Below, in pieces: positions 25,068-32,802 of a stretch of 60,161 bases of DNA. Position numbers and translations under genes: made by a program. The DNA is taken from positions 1 to 60,161 of the forward strand of contig JBJHBG010000009.1 in assembly GCA_050485385.1 (NCBI GenBank), read 5' to 3'. Within the stretch, counting starts at the first letter, position 1. Each line of letters begins with the position of its first letter. The notes beneath the pieces were generated by a model that searched no databases, was not told where the DNA came from, and saw only the letters and a list, made by a program, of their open reading frames with translations. This stretch comes from RECO01 sp050485385 (GTDB taxonomy: Bacteria; Pseudomonadota; Alphaproteobacteria; Geminicoccales; Geminicoccaceae).

Positions 25068-26365
25068 GGCGGTGCCGCGAGGGCGGCGAACCGTTCGCCT
25101 CGCTCCTCGAAGTTCCGAAACCGGCCGTAGCTCGGCGCCGCCGGAGAAAGCAGTACGACGCCGCCGCCGGGCGTGAGCGCCTCGGCACGGGCGACGGCGG
25201 CGGCGAGGTCGGGGGCGTGCTCCACCCGAAGCCCGGCGACGAGGGCGGCGAGCGCCGCCCCCATGGTCGGGCCGTTGTCGGGCAGCGTCACGATGCGCGC
25301 GTCGCGGCCCTGGAGCGCTGCCGCGAGTGGGCTCACGTCCTGGCCGCGGTCCTGGCCGCCGAGGAGAAGGGTGACGGCGCGGTCGGGAAACGCGGCGAGG
25401 GCGGCGGCGGCGCTTTCCGGGGTGGTGGAGATGCTGTCGTCCACCCAGGTGACGCCATCGCGCACGCCGACGACCTGCAGGCGGTGGGGGAGGCCACGAA
25501 AGGTCGTCGCGCGCGGCAGGAGGCGGTGCGCATCCTCGCCCATCGCCTCCAGGGCCGTCAGCGCGGCTGCCAGGTTCACGAGGTTGTGCAGGCCCGGAAG
25601 CGTCCAGTCGGTCGCAGCGAAGCGGTGCTCGGTGCGGTGGTGGAGCGCGCCGTCCGCGACGTGCCAGCCGTCGCCGGTCCCGAACCAGCACGCCTTGGCC
25701 AGATCCCGAAACCGCTCGACCGTCCTCGCGTCCGCGGCGTTGAGCACGGCGACTCCGGCCAGGTCCACCAGCCGCAGCTTGTCGGCGAAGTAGCGCTCGC
25801 GGCTGTGGTGCCAGTCGAGATGTTCGGGATAGAGGTTGGTCAGCACCATCGCCCGGACGCGGTGGGCGAGGTCGGCGCACTGGTAGCTGGAAAGCTCCAG
25901 CACCACGGGTGCGGTGCCCGTCGGTACGGCGACGAGCGGCCGGCCGACATTGCCCGCCAGCACCGATCCCTCCCACAAGTGCGCGACGAGGCTCGCCGTG
26001 GTGCTCTTGCCCTTGGTGCCGGTCACGGCGAGGACCGTGCGGCTGGGCTGGCTCTCGAGCCAGAGATTGGTCGACGAGGTCAGCGCCGTGCCGGCCTGGC
26101 GCATCGCCTCGACTTCCGGCCGATAGAGGCTGATGCCGGGCGACTTCACCACGACGTCGAAGCGGCCTTCGGCGAGGGCTGTCGTACCTTCGGCGCCGGT
26201 CAGCACCGGCAGGTCGACCGGCTCCGCCGGCGCCGCATCGGCGATCAGCGTCGGCACCAAGCCCGGCACCCGGGCTTCGAGGAAGGTCCGCGTCGCCCGG
26301 CCCTCGCGCCCGTAGCCCCAAAGGGCGACGCGGCTCGTCGGCCGGAGGCGGTCGAGCACGTTCAC
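25061..26365 (-). CDS. murD2: UDP-N-acetylmuramoyl-L-alanine--L-glutamate ligase (MurD2)
   Basis: Mur ligase of 434 residues with ATP-site TGTKGKSTT (115-123), ELSSYQ and the C-terminal LLLGGQDRGQDVSPL region (MurD-like GGxDKG position). Ordinary MurD adds D-glutamate; the variant next to MurL (the MurD2 branch first described in Xanthomonas oryzae) adds L-glutamate, which MurL then epimerises in the UDP-MurNAc-dipeptide. I call it MurD2 from that partner, not from residue evidence. GTG 26365 overlaps the murL stop (GTGA). Cytosolic peptidoglycan precursor synthesis; a separate standard murD may exist elsewhere in the genome. Confidence 0.85.
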   Translation of the reverse strand: MNVLDRLRPTSRVALWGYGREGRATRTFLEARVPGLVPTLIADAAPAEPVDLPVLTGAEGTTALAEGRFDVVVKSPGISLYRPEVEAMRQAGTALTSSTNLWLESQPSRTVLAVTGTKGKSTTASLVAHLWEGSVLAGNVGRPLVAVPTGTAPVVLELSSYQCADLAHRVRAMVLTNLYPEHLDWHHSRERYFADKLRLVDLAGVAVLNAADARTVERFRDLAKACWFGTGDGWHVADGALHHRTEHRFAATDWTLPGLHNLVNLAAALTALEAMGEDAHRLLPRATTFRGLPHRLQVVGVRDGVTWVDDSISTTPESAAAALAAFPDRAVTLLLGGQDRGQDVSPLAAALQGRDARIVTLPDNGPTMGAALAALVAGLRVEHAPDLAAAVARAEALTPGGGVVLLSPAAPSYGRFRNFEERGERFAALAAPPQ

Positions 26366-27693
26366 GCGGCGAGCGCCCCGCCGAGGTCGGGTGGCACCGC
26401 GTGCGGCCCGGACGGCTCCAGCGCCAGGGCGAATGCCTGCCGCAATTCGTCGCGATGCGGCCGGAGCCGCGGGGCGAGCGCCCGCACGACGGCCCTTTCC
26501 GCCCAATCCGGCCGCTCGGCCAAAGCGGCGAGCGCTGCCGCCGCCTCGCCCGTCTCGCCCACGCACTCGAACGGCTTGTGGCCTTCGAGACCGACCAATT
26601 CCGCGAAGCCGCGTAGCTGCGCCGGATCGTCGAGCACGTCGCCGCCGAAGATGGCGAGCAGGCGTTCGCGCTCCATGAACGGCGCCAGCGCCAGGAACAC
26701 GAACCGGCATTTGGGGCAGTCCCGGCACCAGCGCCGAGCCGGCTCCGGCCCCGCCAGATGGAAGTTGCGGTTGCAGCTCGAGAAGCTGGCGTCGTAGCGG
26801 GTCTCGGCGGCGAAGCGCTGGGCGATGGCCAGCTCCGACAGCGGGCGCAGCAGCGAGAACCAGTCGAGATCGGGGCCGACCGCCCGCGCCAGTTCGGCCC
26901 TGAGATCCCGCTCGAACGCCCACGACTTGCTCCACTGGTGGTTCACGGACCAGCCGTCGACGACGAGGTTGGCGGCATCGGCCGACCGCTCGTTCGACAT
27001 CACCACGCGGTCGAAGCCGTGCCACGCGGCGGCGAGCAGGGCGGTGAGCGAAACGATGGCGGTGATCGGCACGTGGCCGTTCCAGGCCCCCACCGCGTTC
27101 AGCGCGAACAGTGCCGGATCGAGCCGGCGGGTGACCGTCAGCGCCGGCAGGCCGCTCGCCTCGATGGTTGCCAGGATCGGCCCTTTGGGGTTGACGGCGA
27201 ACAGCGTGACCTCGTCGCCCGCCCGCCTGAGCGCCTCGACCGTGACGAGGCTGTCCTTGCCGCCGCCGACCGGCACCAGCGAGCGGCGCGGAAGCTGCGC
27301 ACGCAGGGGCCGCAGCGTGCCCGCCGCGCCGGTGAAGCGGAGGTGGCCGCGCAGGTCGAGCGCGTTCCGGTGCGCGAACTCGCCGAGCCCGCCGAGGTAC
27401 AGCCGCTCCAGAAACGACGCGGCAGCCGCGTCCAGCCCGGTCGCCTCGGCCTCCAACACCGGCGCGAGCTTCGCCTTGTAGTAGCTGACCCCGGCCACGC
27501 CGTGCAGATAGGCCAGGAGCCTGAGGGCCAAGGCGTGACGCTCGACGGTGAGGGTCGTGGGCGAACCGAGGTCGATGCGCTCGACCAGCGGCGGCTCGTC
27601 GTCGAAGCGGTAGGGCAGGGTGACGGCGCCGGTGGCCCCATCCAGCGCCGGGGGCAGAAAGACGAAGCGCCGGGCGCGGGCGAACGGCCTCAA
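26362..27693 (-). CDS. murL: UDP-N-acetyl-alpha-D-muramoyl-L-alanyl-L-glutamate epimerase
   Basis: Converts the terminal L-glutamate of UDP-MurNAc-L-Ala-L-Glu to D-glutamate, so D-Glu enters peptidoglycan without a free D-glutamate pool. The 443-aa product has an ATP-pyrophosphatase-like P loop VPVGGGKDS (140-148), NERSADAANLVVDGW and a Cys cluster CNRNF...WCRDCPKC late in the protein. The start is TTG 27693, overlapping the D-glutamate cyclase stop (TTGA). Position directly before murD2 matches the known murD2/murL pairing. Alternatives such as generic PP-loop enzyme are less likely given that pairing. Confidence 0.88.
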   Translation of the reverse strand: MRPFARARRFVFLPPALDGATGAVTLPYRFDDEPPLVERIDLGSPTTLTVERHALALRLLAYLHGVAGVSYYKAKLAPVLEAEATGLDAAAASFLERLYLGGLGEFAHRNALDLRGHLRFTGAAGTLRPLRAQLPRRSLVPVGGGKDSLVTVEALRRAGDEVTLFAVNPKGPILATIEASGLPALTVTRRLDPALFALNAVGAWNGHVPITAIVSLTALLAAAWHGFDRVVMSNERSADAANLVVDGWSVNHQWSKSWAFERDLRAELARAVGPDLDWFSLLRPLSELAIAQRFAAETRYDASFSSCNRNFHLAGPEPARRWCRDCPKCRFVFLALAPFMERERLLAIFGGDVLDDPAQLRGFAELVGLEGHKPFECVGETGEAAAALAALAERPDWAERAVVRALAPRLRPHRDELRQAFALALEPSGPHAVPPDLGGALAA

Positions 27694-28568
27694 GCGCCCG
27701 CCTCGCTCCGGAGGTCGCCCACCAGATCGTCGATCATCTGGCGATGGACCAGCGGATCGACCGCGTCGACCGTGCCGGCGGCGAGCCGGGTGATGCCGTC
27801 GACGGCACCGGCAGCACAGATCGCCTCCAACAGCCGGTCGTGGGCGATGCCGTCGATCTCGGCGCCGAGCAGCAGTGCCAGGGCTGCCCCCGCCCAGTTC
27901 GAGACACCGGCGACGATCAGCGCGTCGGCCGGCGTGCGGCAGGCCGAGCGCTCGCCATGGGCGATGGCGTTCGCGATCACCGCCAAGGGCAGCGAGCCCA
28001 TGCCCAATTCGTTGCCGCCGTCGCCGATGCCGATGCGAAAGGCCGGCGGCTGGAAGAGGCGGTGCAGGTCCGCCGTGTGCGCGCCGATGTCCTCGCCGCG
28101 GGCGTTGCGCGGCCGGCCGTCGACGCCGGGGCCGCAGCGCTCGATGGCGACGAGGTGGCTCGCGTCGAGGCGCTCGGCCACCGCGCTCAGGGGCTCGCCA
28201 TCCGGGAAGCCGGGGACGGCGACGACGTCGAGCGGGCAGGTTTCGGCGAGACCGCCGGCGGCGATGGCGGCCTGGATCACGGGCGCGCAGGGCGCATCCG
28301 TCACCATGCGCACGGGTGTGTCCCGGTGCAGGAGCGCCTGCGCCAGGAACACGGCGCCGATCGGCCCGTCGGTCTCGGCCGCGGGCTTGGCCGCGCCGGG
28401 GATGTAGAAGCCGGTCAGGATCGCGACCGACCTCGCCTCCTCCAGCGCCGCCGCGGCACGGGCGAGCCCACCGCTTGCCGCCGCCGCCAACGGACCGACG
28501 TTGCGGCCGACATCGCGGGCGATCCGCCGTTCCATGCGGCCGGCCACAGGACTATCGATCATGGTCAT
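27690..28568 (-). CDS. D-glutamate cyclase (DUF4392 family)
   Basis: A 292-aa protein with the DUF4392 hallmark GDGGNELGMG (about 182-191), an N-terminal ILTGFYIPGAAKPAAETDGP and the internal VAIERCGPG. The family's animal member (C-terminal domain of DGLUCY) converts D-glutamate to 5-oxo-D-proline. It is the first gene of the three-gene D-glutamate operon and overlaps murL by 4 bases. Placing D-glutamate removal alongside an L-Glu-first route to peptidoglycan suggests it destroys free D-Glu. Divergent from the ribokinase gene with a 73-bp gap. ATG 28568 is used; a second ATG six bases later is possible. Confidence 0.82.
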   Translation of the reverse strand: MTMIDSPVAGRMERRIARDVGRNVGPLAAAASGGLARAAAALEEARSVAILTGFYIPGAAKPAAETDGPIGAVFLAQALLHRDTPVRMVTDAPCAPVIQAAIAAGGLAETCPLDVVAVPGFPDGEPLSAVAERLDASHLVAIERCGPGVDGRPRNARGEDIGAHTADLHRLFQPPAFRIGIGDGGNELGMGSLPLAVIANAIAHGERSACRTPADALIVAGVSNWAGAALALLLGAEIDGIAHDRLLEAICAAGAVDGITRLAAGTVDAVDPLVHRQMIDDLVGDLRSEAGA

Positions 28569-28641
28569 GGTGCGGGGCTCCGAAGCACGCCACGGTTCTA
28601 GCCGGCGCGCGGCAGGCGGCCAAGCGGGGTGGGAGGCAACG

Positions 28642-29550
28642 ATGCTCTTGGTGTTCGGCTCGCTCAACGTCGATCTGGTGTTCCAGGTCGAGCGGCTGCC
28701 CGCACCGGGCGAGACCGTCCTCACCGAAGGTTACGCCCGCCTTGCCGGCGGCAAGGGGGCGAACCAAGCCGCGGCCGCCGCGAAGGCCGGCGCTGTCGTG
28801 CACATGGCGGGTGCCGTGGGCGAGGACGGCTTGGCCGAGGTGGCGACGGACGGCTTGCGGGCTGCCGACGTCGACCTCGGCCTCGTCCGCCGGGTGGCGG
28901 CGCCGACGGGGATCGCCGTGATCGGCGTCGAGCGCAGCGGCGAGAACGCCATCATCGTCGCCAGCGGCGCCAATGCGACGGTGGCAGCCGAGGACGTGAC
29001 CGACGCCGATCTGGGTGCCGCGACCACGCTCCTGCTCCAGAACGAGGTGCCCTTCGCCGCCAGCCGCGAGTTGGCCCGCCGCGCCAAGGCGCTGGGGCTT
29101 CGGGTGGTCTGGAATCTGGCGCCCGCCGACGCACCGGACCAGGCCGCGCTGGCCGCGACGGACGTGCTCGTCGTCAACCGCAGCGAGTTGGCCGTCGTCG
29201 CCGGGGGCCAGGGCGCGCCGCTCGACCGTGCCCGAGGCCTCGCCGCGCGCCACGACCTTGCCGTGGTGGTGACGCTCGGCGGCGAGGGCGCTTTGCTGGT
29301 CACGGCCGAGGCCGCGCTGCGCGTGCCGGTCCTGGCCGTCAGGGTGGTGGACACCACCGGCGCCGGCGACGCCTTCGTCGGCGTGCTCGCGGCAGCCCTG
29401 GACGACGGACTGCCGCTCGCGGCGGCGGCGCGGCGCGCGGCAGTGGCGGGTGCGCTCGCCACGACGGCGCTCGGCGCGCAGGCGGCGCAGCCCTCGGCCG
29501 ATGCCATCGCCGAAGCCCTCGGCCGACTTCCAGCCTCCACCGAGGCGTAG
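28642..29550 (+). CDS. rbsK: Ribokinase / PfkB-family sugar kinase
   Basis: A 302-aa PfkB-family kinase with N-terminal FGSLNVDLVFQVERLPAPGE, GGKGANQAAAAAKAG (about 36-50) and the catalytic GDAF motif in VVDTTGAGDAFVGVLAAAL (Asp about 243 as base). Phosphorylates ribose or another sugar. No rbs transporter is adjacent, so substrate identity is inferred from similarity only. GGGAGG lies 5-10 bases before ATG 28642. Divergent from the D-glutamate operon. Confidence 0.88.
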   Translation: MLLVFGSLNVDLVFQVERLPAPGETVLTEGYARLAGGKGANQAAAAAKAGAVVHMAGAVGEDGLAEVATDGLRAADVDLGLVRRVAAPTGIAVIGVERSGENAIIVASGANATVAAEDVTDADLGAATTLLLQNEVPFAASRELARRAKALGLRVVWNLAPADAPDQAALAATDVLVVNRSELAVVAGGQGAPLDRARGLAARHDLAVVVTLGGEGALLVTAEAALRVPVLAVRVVDTTGAGDAFVGVLAAALDDGLPLAAAARRAAVAGALATTALGAQAAQPSADAIAEALGRLPASTEA

Positions 29551-29643
29551 CACTGGATGCATGGCTGACGAAACCCGAACCGGCCTTAACGCATTGTTGG
29601 CAAGATCGTGCGCAAAAACGAAGGTCAGCAGAGGGTTCGTGTC

Positions 29644-29802
29644 ATGGTGTTCTACGTCGTCAAGAAGCTTTCGCCGCCGCAGTCGGGCGAGGAGCGCTAC
29701 GGGCCGTTCGAGAGCCAAGCGGTAGCCCAGGCCAAGGCCAAGACTCTTGCCGCGGCCAAACCTGCCGCCGGCAACTATCGGGTGGTGTGCGACTACGGCT
29801 GA
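29644..29802 (+). CDS. Hypothetical 52-residue protein
   Basis: A short protein starting MVFYVVKKLSPPQSGEERYG and containing a regular helix of alternating Ala/Lys (AVAQAKAKTLAAAKPAAG). No known domain recognised. Strong basic and alanine content and position between ribokinase and convergent gpt. GAGG lies 9-10 bases before ATG 29644. A longer in-frame start at 29608 is possible but lacks a ribosome site. Confidence 0.55.
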   Translation: MVFYVVKKLSPPQSGEERYGPFESQAVAQAKAKTLAAAKPAAGNYRVVCDYG

Positions 29803-29809
29803 GGCGGGC

Positions 29810-30292
29810 TCAGCCCTTGATGCGGGACGAAGCGATCGGCTGCGCGTAGCGCGGCTCCACGTCCCAGGGAAACAGGATCCAGGTATCCTGCGAGACCTCG
29901 GTGATGAACGTGTCGACCACCGCACGCCCCGCCGGCTTGGCGTAGACCGTGGCGAAATGCGCGTCCGGCAGCATCTCGCGCACGATGCGGCCGGTCTGTC
30001 CGGTGTCGACCAGATCGTCGATGATCAGCCAGCCCTTGCCGCGCCCGTCGATGTCCTTCAACACCTTGGGATCGCGCTGGGTCTCGTGGTCGTAGGTCGC
30101 CACGCACACCGTATCGATCAGGCGGATGTCCAGTTCGCGGGCGACGATGTGCGCGGGCACGAGGCCGCCCCGCGCGATGGCGACGATGCCCTGCCACGGA
30201 CCGAGGCCCGCGAGCCGCCACGACAGCGCCTTGGCGTCGCGGTGCAACTCCTCCCACGATACCGGAAAATACCGCCGTTCCACCTCGCTCAA
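29810..30292 (-). CDS. gpt: Xanthine-guanine phosphoribosyltransferase
   Basis: Salvages xanthine, guanine and hypoxanthine using PRPP. The 160-aa product has the purine-PRTase loop IVAIARGGLVPAHIVARELD, RLIDTVCVATYDHE and the PRPP motif WLIIDDLVDTGQTG, with C-terminal QDTWILFPWDVEPRYAQPI resembling E. coli Gpt. Start is TTG 30292, which follows GGGGGA by 6 bases and gives LSEVERRYFPVSWEEL, aligning with the Gpt N terminus; TTG 30310 is the alternative. Convergent to the 52-aa gene, 7 bases apart. Confidence 0.92.
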   Translation of the reverse strand: MSEVERRYFPVSWEELHRDAKALSWRLAGLGPWQGIVAIARGGLVPAHIVARELDIRLIDTVCVATYDHETQRDPKVLKDIDGRGKGWLIIDDLVDTGQTGRIVREMLPDAHFATVYAKPAGRAVVDTFITEVSQDTWILFPWDVEPRYAQPIASSRIKG

Positions 30293-30410
30293 GGCCGCTT
30301 CCCCCGCCAAGCCAAGGCGTGGGCATAGGGTCGCGCCGCAGGCGGGTCAAGCGCGCGACCGTCGACAGCCGGATCGGGCCTTACTAGATTTCTCGTGGAG
30401 GGACCGCGCC

Positions 30411-30623
30411 ATGTTCGAAGACGACGACCGACCACGCCCGAAGCCCAAACACCTCGCCATCGGCCAACCGCTCGAAGGCGTGTCGGTGGGCGACATGGAG
30501 GTGCAGATCGCCGCGTTGCGCGACGAGATCGGGCGGTTGGAGGCGGAGATCGCCAAGCGGACGGACCATCGCGCGGCGGCGGAGGCGCTGTTCAAGAAGC
30601 GCCCGCCCGCGACCGAGCGGTGA
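30411..30623 (+). CDS. DUF1192 family protein
   Basis: A 70-aa protein with the conserved LEGVSVGDMEVQIAALRDEI block and a predicted coiled-coil helix (RLEAEIAKRTDHRAAAEALFKKR). Common in alphaproteobacteria but of no known function. GGAGGG 7 bases upstream of ATG 30411. The last 4 bases overlap the NUDIX start (GTGA), so they are translated together. Confidence 0.85.
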   Translation: MFEDDDRPRPKPKHLAIGQPLEGVSVGDMEVQIAALRDEIGRLEAEIAKRTDHRAAAEALFKKRPPATER

Positions 30624-31174
30624 CCATCCGCTTCTGCGTTGCCTGCGGGGGCGGCGTCAGCCGGCGACGACCACCGGGCGACGACCACGACCGCGCGGTG
30701 TGCGACGCCTGCGGCCACGTCCACTACGTGAACCCCAAGGTGGTAGTCGGCGCCGTCTGCGTTCACGGCGACCGCATCCTCTTGTGCCGGCGGGCGATCG
30801 ACCCGCGCAAGGGCTTCTGGACCATTCCCGCCGGCTTCATGGAGGTCGGCGAGACGCCCGACGAGGGGGCCATGCGCGAGGCCGTCGAGGAAGCCGGAGC
30901 GTCGATCCGCATCGACGGCCTGCTCGCCGTCTACAGCATCAAGCGGATCGATCAGGTGCAGTTGATGTACGCCGCCTCGCTGCTCTCCGCCGACGTGGCA
31001 CCGGGGATCGAAACGCTGGAGGTGGCGCTGGTCCGCTGGGACGAGGTCCCGTGGGAAGACCTTGCGTTTCCGACCGTCGATTGGGTGCTGCGCGAGGCCA
31101 GGGCACGCGGGCTGGCCGATCCGGCGCGTCCGACCAGCCTCGCGGATCTGGCGTCCGGGCCGCGGCACTGGTAG
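30620..31174 (+). CDS. NUDIX hydrolase with N-terminal zinc ribbon
   Basis: A 184-aa hydrolase. It starts with a CxxC...CxxC zinc ribbon (FCVACGGG; CDACGHVHY), a layout seen in NudC/YfcD-like enzymes. The Nudix box is GFMEVGETPDEGAMREAVEEAG, fitting GX5EX7REUXEEXGU. It hydrolyses nucleoside diphosphates linked to another moiety; the substrate is unknown. GTG 30620 overlaps the DUF1192 gene. tRNA-Pro lies 55 bases downstream on the same strand. Confidence 0.88.
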   Translation: MTIRFCVACGGGVSRRRPPGDDHDRAVCDACGHVHYVNPKVVVGAVCVHGDRILLCRRAIDPRKGFWTIPAGFMEVGETPDEGAMREAVEEAGASIRIDGLLAVYSIKRIDQVQLMYAASLLSADVAPGIETLEVALVRWDEVPWEDLAFPTVDWVLREARARGLADPARPTSLADLASGPRHW

Positions 31175-31190
31175 TGCGAAGCCATCGCGA

Positions 31191-31218
31191 TTGCATCGAG
31201 CGGTCGCGATCGTTTACA
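31191..31218 (+). promoter_or_regulatory. Possible promoter for tRNA-Pro
   Basis: TTGCAT (31191-31196) and TTTACA (31213-31218), 16 bases apart, with the tRNA starting 11 bases later. The -35-like match to TTGACA is fair and the -10-like match is poor; no transcript evidence. Confidence 0.35.
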
Positions 31219-31228
31219 TGCGCGCTGC

Positions 31229-31302
31229 CGGGGCGTAGCTCAGCCTGGTAGAGCGCCAGCTTTGGGAGCTGGAAGTCGCGTGTTCGAATCACGCCGCCCC
31301 GA
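31229..31302 (+). tRNA. tRNA-Pro (anticodon TGG)
   Basis: A 74-base cloverleaf without encoded CCA. The acceptor stem is CGGGGCG with CGCCCCG, discriminator A. D-arm GCTC-AGCCTGGTA-GAGC, anticodon stem CCAGC/GCTGG with loop TTTGGGA (anticodon TGG at 31263-31265), variable AAGTC, T-arm GCGTG-TTCGAAT-CACGC. All stems pair perfectly. Reads CCA/CCN proline codons. Confidence 0.95.
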
Positions 31303-32335
31303 TACCCAGTCCACCGGCATAGCCCCGGCCAGCACGGGCGCTACGCTCTACGTCGGCACCCGCGCGGCCTCGTCCTGGTCGCTCCGGGCTTGGCTCGCCC
31401 TCGATCTCGCGCGGCGACCGTTCGAGCTCGTCGAGATCGATCTCTACGCGCCGGATCGCGCCGAACGTCTTGCCGAAGTCAGCCCATCCGGCAAAGTGCC
31501 GCTCCTGGCCACCGGCGGAACCCTGATCTGGGACAGCCTCGCCATCATGGAGTGGGCGGCCGACCTCGCGCCCGAACTCTGGCCCTCGCACGCCCGGCGC
31601 CGCGCCGTCGCCCGTTCGGTGGTGGCGGAGATGCACGCGGGCTTCGCGGCATTGCGCCAGACCCTGCCGATGGACTGGTTCGCCCGCTACGAGTTGGCCG
31701 AGCCCTTGCCCGTCCATGCCGGCCTGGAGTTGCATCGGATCACCGGCCTGTGGCGGGAGTTGCTCGCCGAGAGCGGTCGCGGCGGATTCCTGTTCGGGCA
31801 AGCGCCCACCCTTGCCGACGTCGCCTACGTGCCGGTGGCGAGCCGGCTGGTCACCTACGGCCTCGTGCCGGAGGAGCCGGTGGTCCGCGACTACGTCGAG
31901 CGGCTGGTGACGCTGCCGTCCCTCGGGCGCTGGTTCCGCGGCGTCGAGCAGCGCGCCGTGCTGCCGAAGCCGCCGCCCATCGCGGTCGGCGCGGTGCGCC
32001 CCCGCCCCGCCCCGGTCCGAGCACCCGAGCCGCCACCGGCCGCTGGCCCGGCGGCGGGTCCCGCCGCGAGCCCACGCCGCCTGGAGGACGTGGTTGCCCG
32101 CGCGCGGGACAAGGGCACCGTGCGCCCCCTCGGCGGAGAAACGCCCTCACCGCCACCCGTGCCGGCTTGGCCCCCGGCGGAGCCCGCGCGACGGAGCCCC
32201 GCTCCCCCGCCGCCCGAAGAGCCGGCCGAGGAGCCGCGCCCATCGGCCAGCCTACCCTGGCTGCGTCGCCGCGACGCCCAGCCGGAGACCGCCCCCGGCG
32301 GCGGCTGGCGCCGCCGCCCGCCGCCCAAGACCTGA
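31280..32335 (+). CDS. Glutathione S-transferase family protein with proline-rich tail; start uncertain
   Basis: Up to 351 residues. The GST body runs from TLYVGTRAASSWSLRAWLAL through the thioredoxin-like half (SPSGKVPLLATGG) and the helical half (GFLFGQAPTLADVAYVPVASRL). The last 115 residues are a proline/arginine/alanine-rich low-complexity tail (PPPEEP, RRRPPPKT), which is rare in GSTs. The start is puzzling: no ATG, GTG or TTG lies between the tRNA end (31302) and the GST fold. The nearest usable in-frame start is GTG 31280, inside the tRNA T-arm; TTG 31262 is further inside. An ACG at 31343 sits exactly where similarity begins and may be a mutated ATG. Confidence 0.7.
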   Translation: MFESRRPDTQSTGIAPASTGATLYVGTRAASSWSLRAWLALDLARRPFELVEIDLYAPDRAERLAEVSPSGKVPLLATGGTLIWDSLAIMEWAADLAPELWPSHARRRAVARSVVAEMHAGFAALRQTLPMDWFARYELAEPLPVHAGLELHRITGLWRELLAESGRGGFLFGQAPTLADVAYVPVASRLVTYGLVPEEPVVRDYVERLVTLPSLGRWFRGVEQRAVLPKPPPIAVGAVRPRPAPVRAPEPPPAAGPAAGPAASPRRLEDVVARARDKGTVRPLGGETPSPPPVPAWPPAEPARRSPAPPPPEEPAEEPRPSASLPWLRRRDAQPETAPGGGWRRRPPPKT

Positions 32336-32380
32336 GCGACCACCGTCGGAATCGGCGGGTTTTCGCCTCCCGCGCGCCAA

Positions 32381-32419
32381 GGGCTGCCGGCCGTCGGCCG
32401 TCAGTTGGGGCGGCAGCCC
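32381..32419. terminator. Stem-loop between convergent GST and AtuA genes
   Basis: GGGCTGCC (32381-32388) pairs perfectly with GGCAGCCC (32412-32419); the loop contains a smaller GGCCG/CGGCC hairpin. It lies between the GST stop and the convergent AtuA-tail stop, so a bidirectional terminator or 3' stabiliser is likely. No T-run. Confidence 0.4.
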
Positions 32420-32445
32420 CCCTGCCGCTACGTGCTTGCTGGCTC

Positions 32446-32802
32446 TCAGCCGGCGAGGTCCAAGAGCAGGGCCTCGTCGACCTCGATGGTCATGGCGAGA
32501 AGCCAGAAACTCGCCGACTTGCCGTGGCCGTCGAGGTTGAGGGCGCCGTTGACGCCGCCTTCGAGCACGTCGTCGACGACGAAGTTGAGGGCGTGCAAGC
32601 GCGGCAGGGCGTAGCGGCGCACGGCGCTGGCGCCGCGATGGTTGAAATGCGCCAGCACCCGCGCTTCGGTCACCTCGGTCACCAGCCAGGGCCAGGCCGC
32701 TGGACGGTAGGCGACGAGGCTGAGGTTCAGCCGGTTGCCCTTGTCGCCGGCACGGGAGTGGGCGAGCCGGTAGAGCGGGACGGCGACGAGGGGGCCGTTC
32801 AC
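32446..32802 (-). CDS. AtuA-like ferredoxin-fold (C-terminal half) protein
   Basis: A 118-aa protein matching the C-terminal small domain found in AtuA (acyclic terpene utilisation, DUF1446) proteins: HSRAGDKGNRLNLSLVAYRP and HFNHRGASAVRRYALPRLHALNFVVDD. In many organisms this domain is fused to the large AtuA domain; here it is a separate gene. GTG 32802 overlaps the large gene's stop by 4 bases, so the two halves are translated together and probably bind. Confidence 0.85.
   Translation of the reverse strand: MNGPLVAVPLYRLAHSRAGDKGNRLNLSLVAYRPAAWPWLVTEVTEARVLAHFNHRGASAVRRYALPRLHALNFVVDDVLEGGVNGALNLDGHGKSASFWLLAMTIEVDEALLLDLAG

Noticed and set aside
22235..26797. Long plus-strand frames of over 600 codons opposite uvrC and murD2
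   Set aside because: No domain similarity and composition typical of reverse-strand shadows; the opposite strand has textbook UvrC and Mur ligase motifs.
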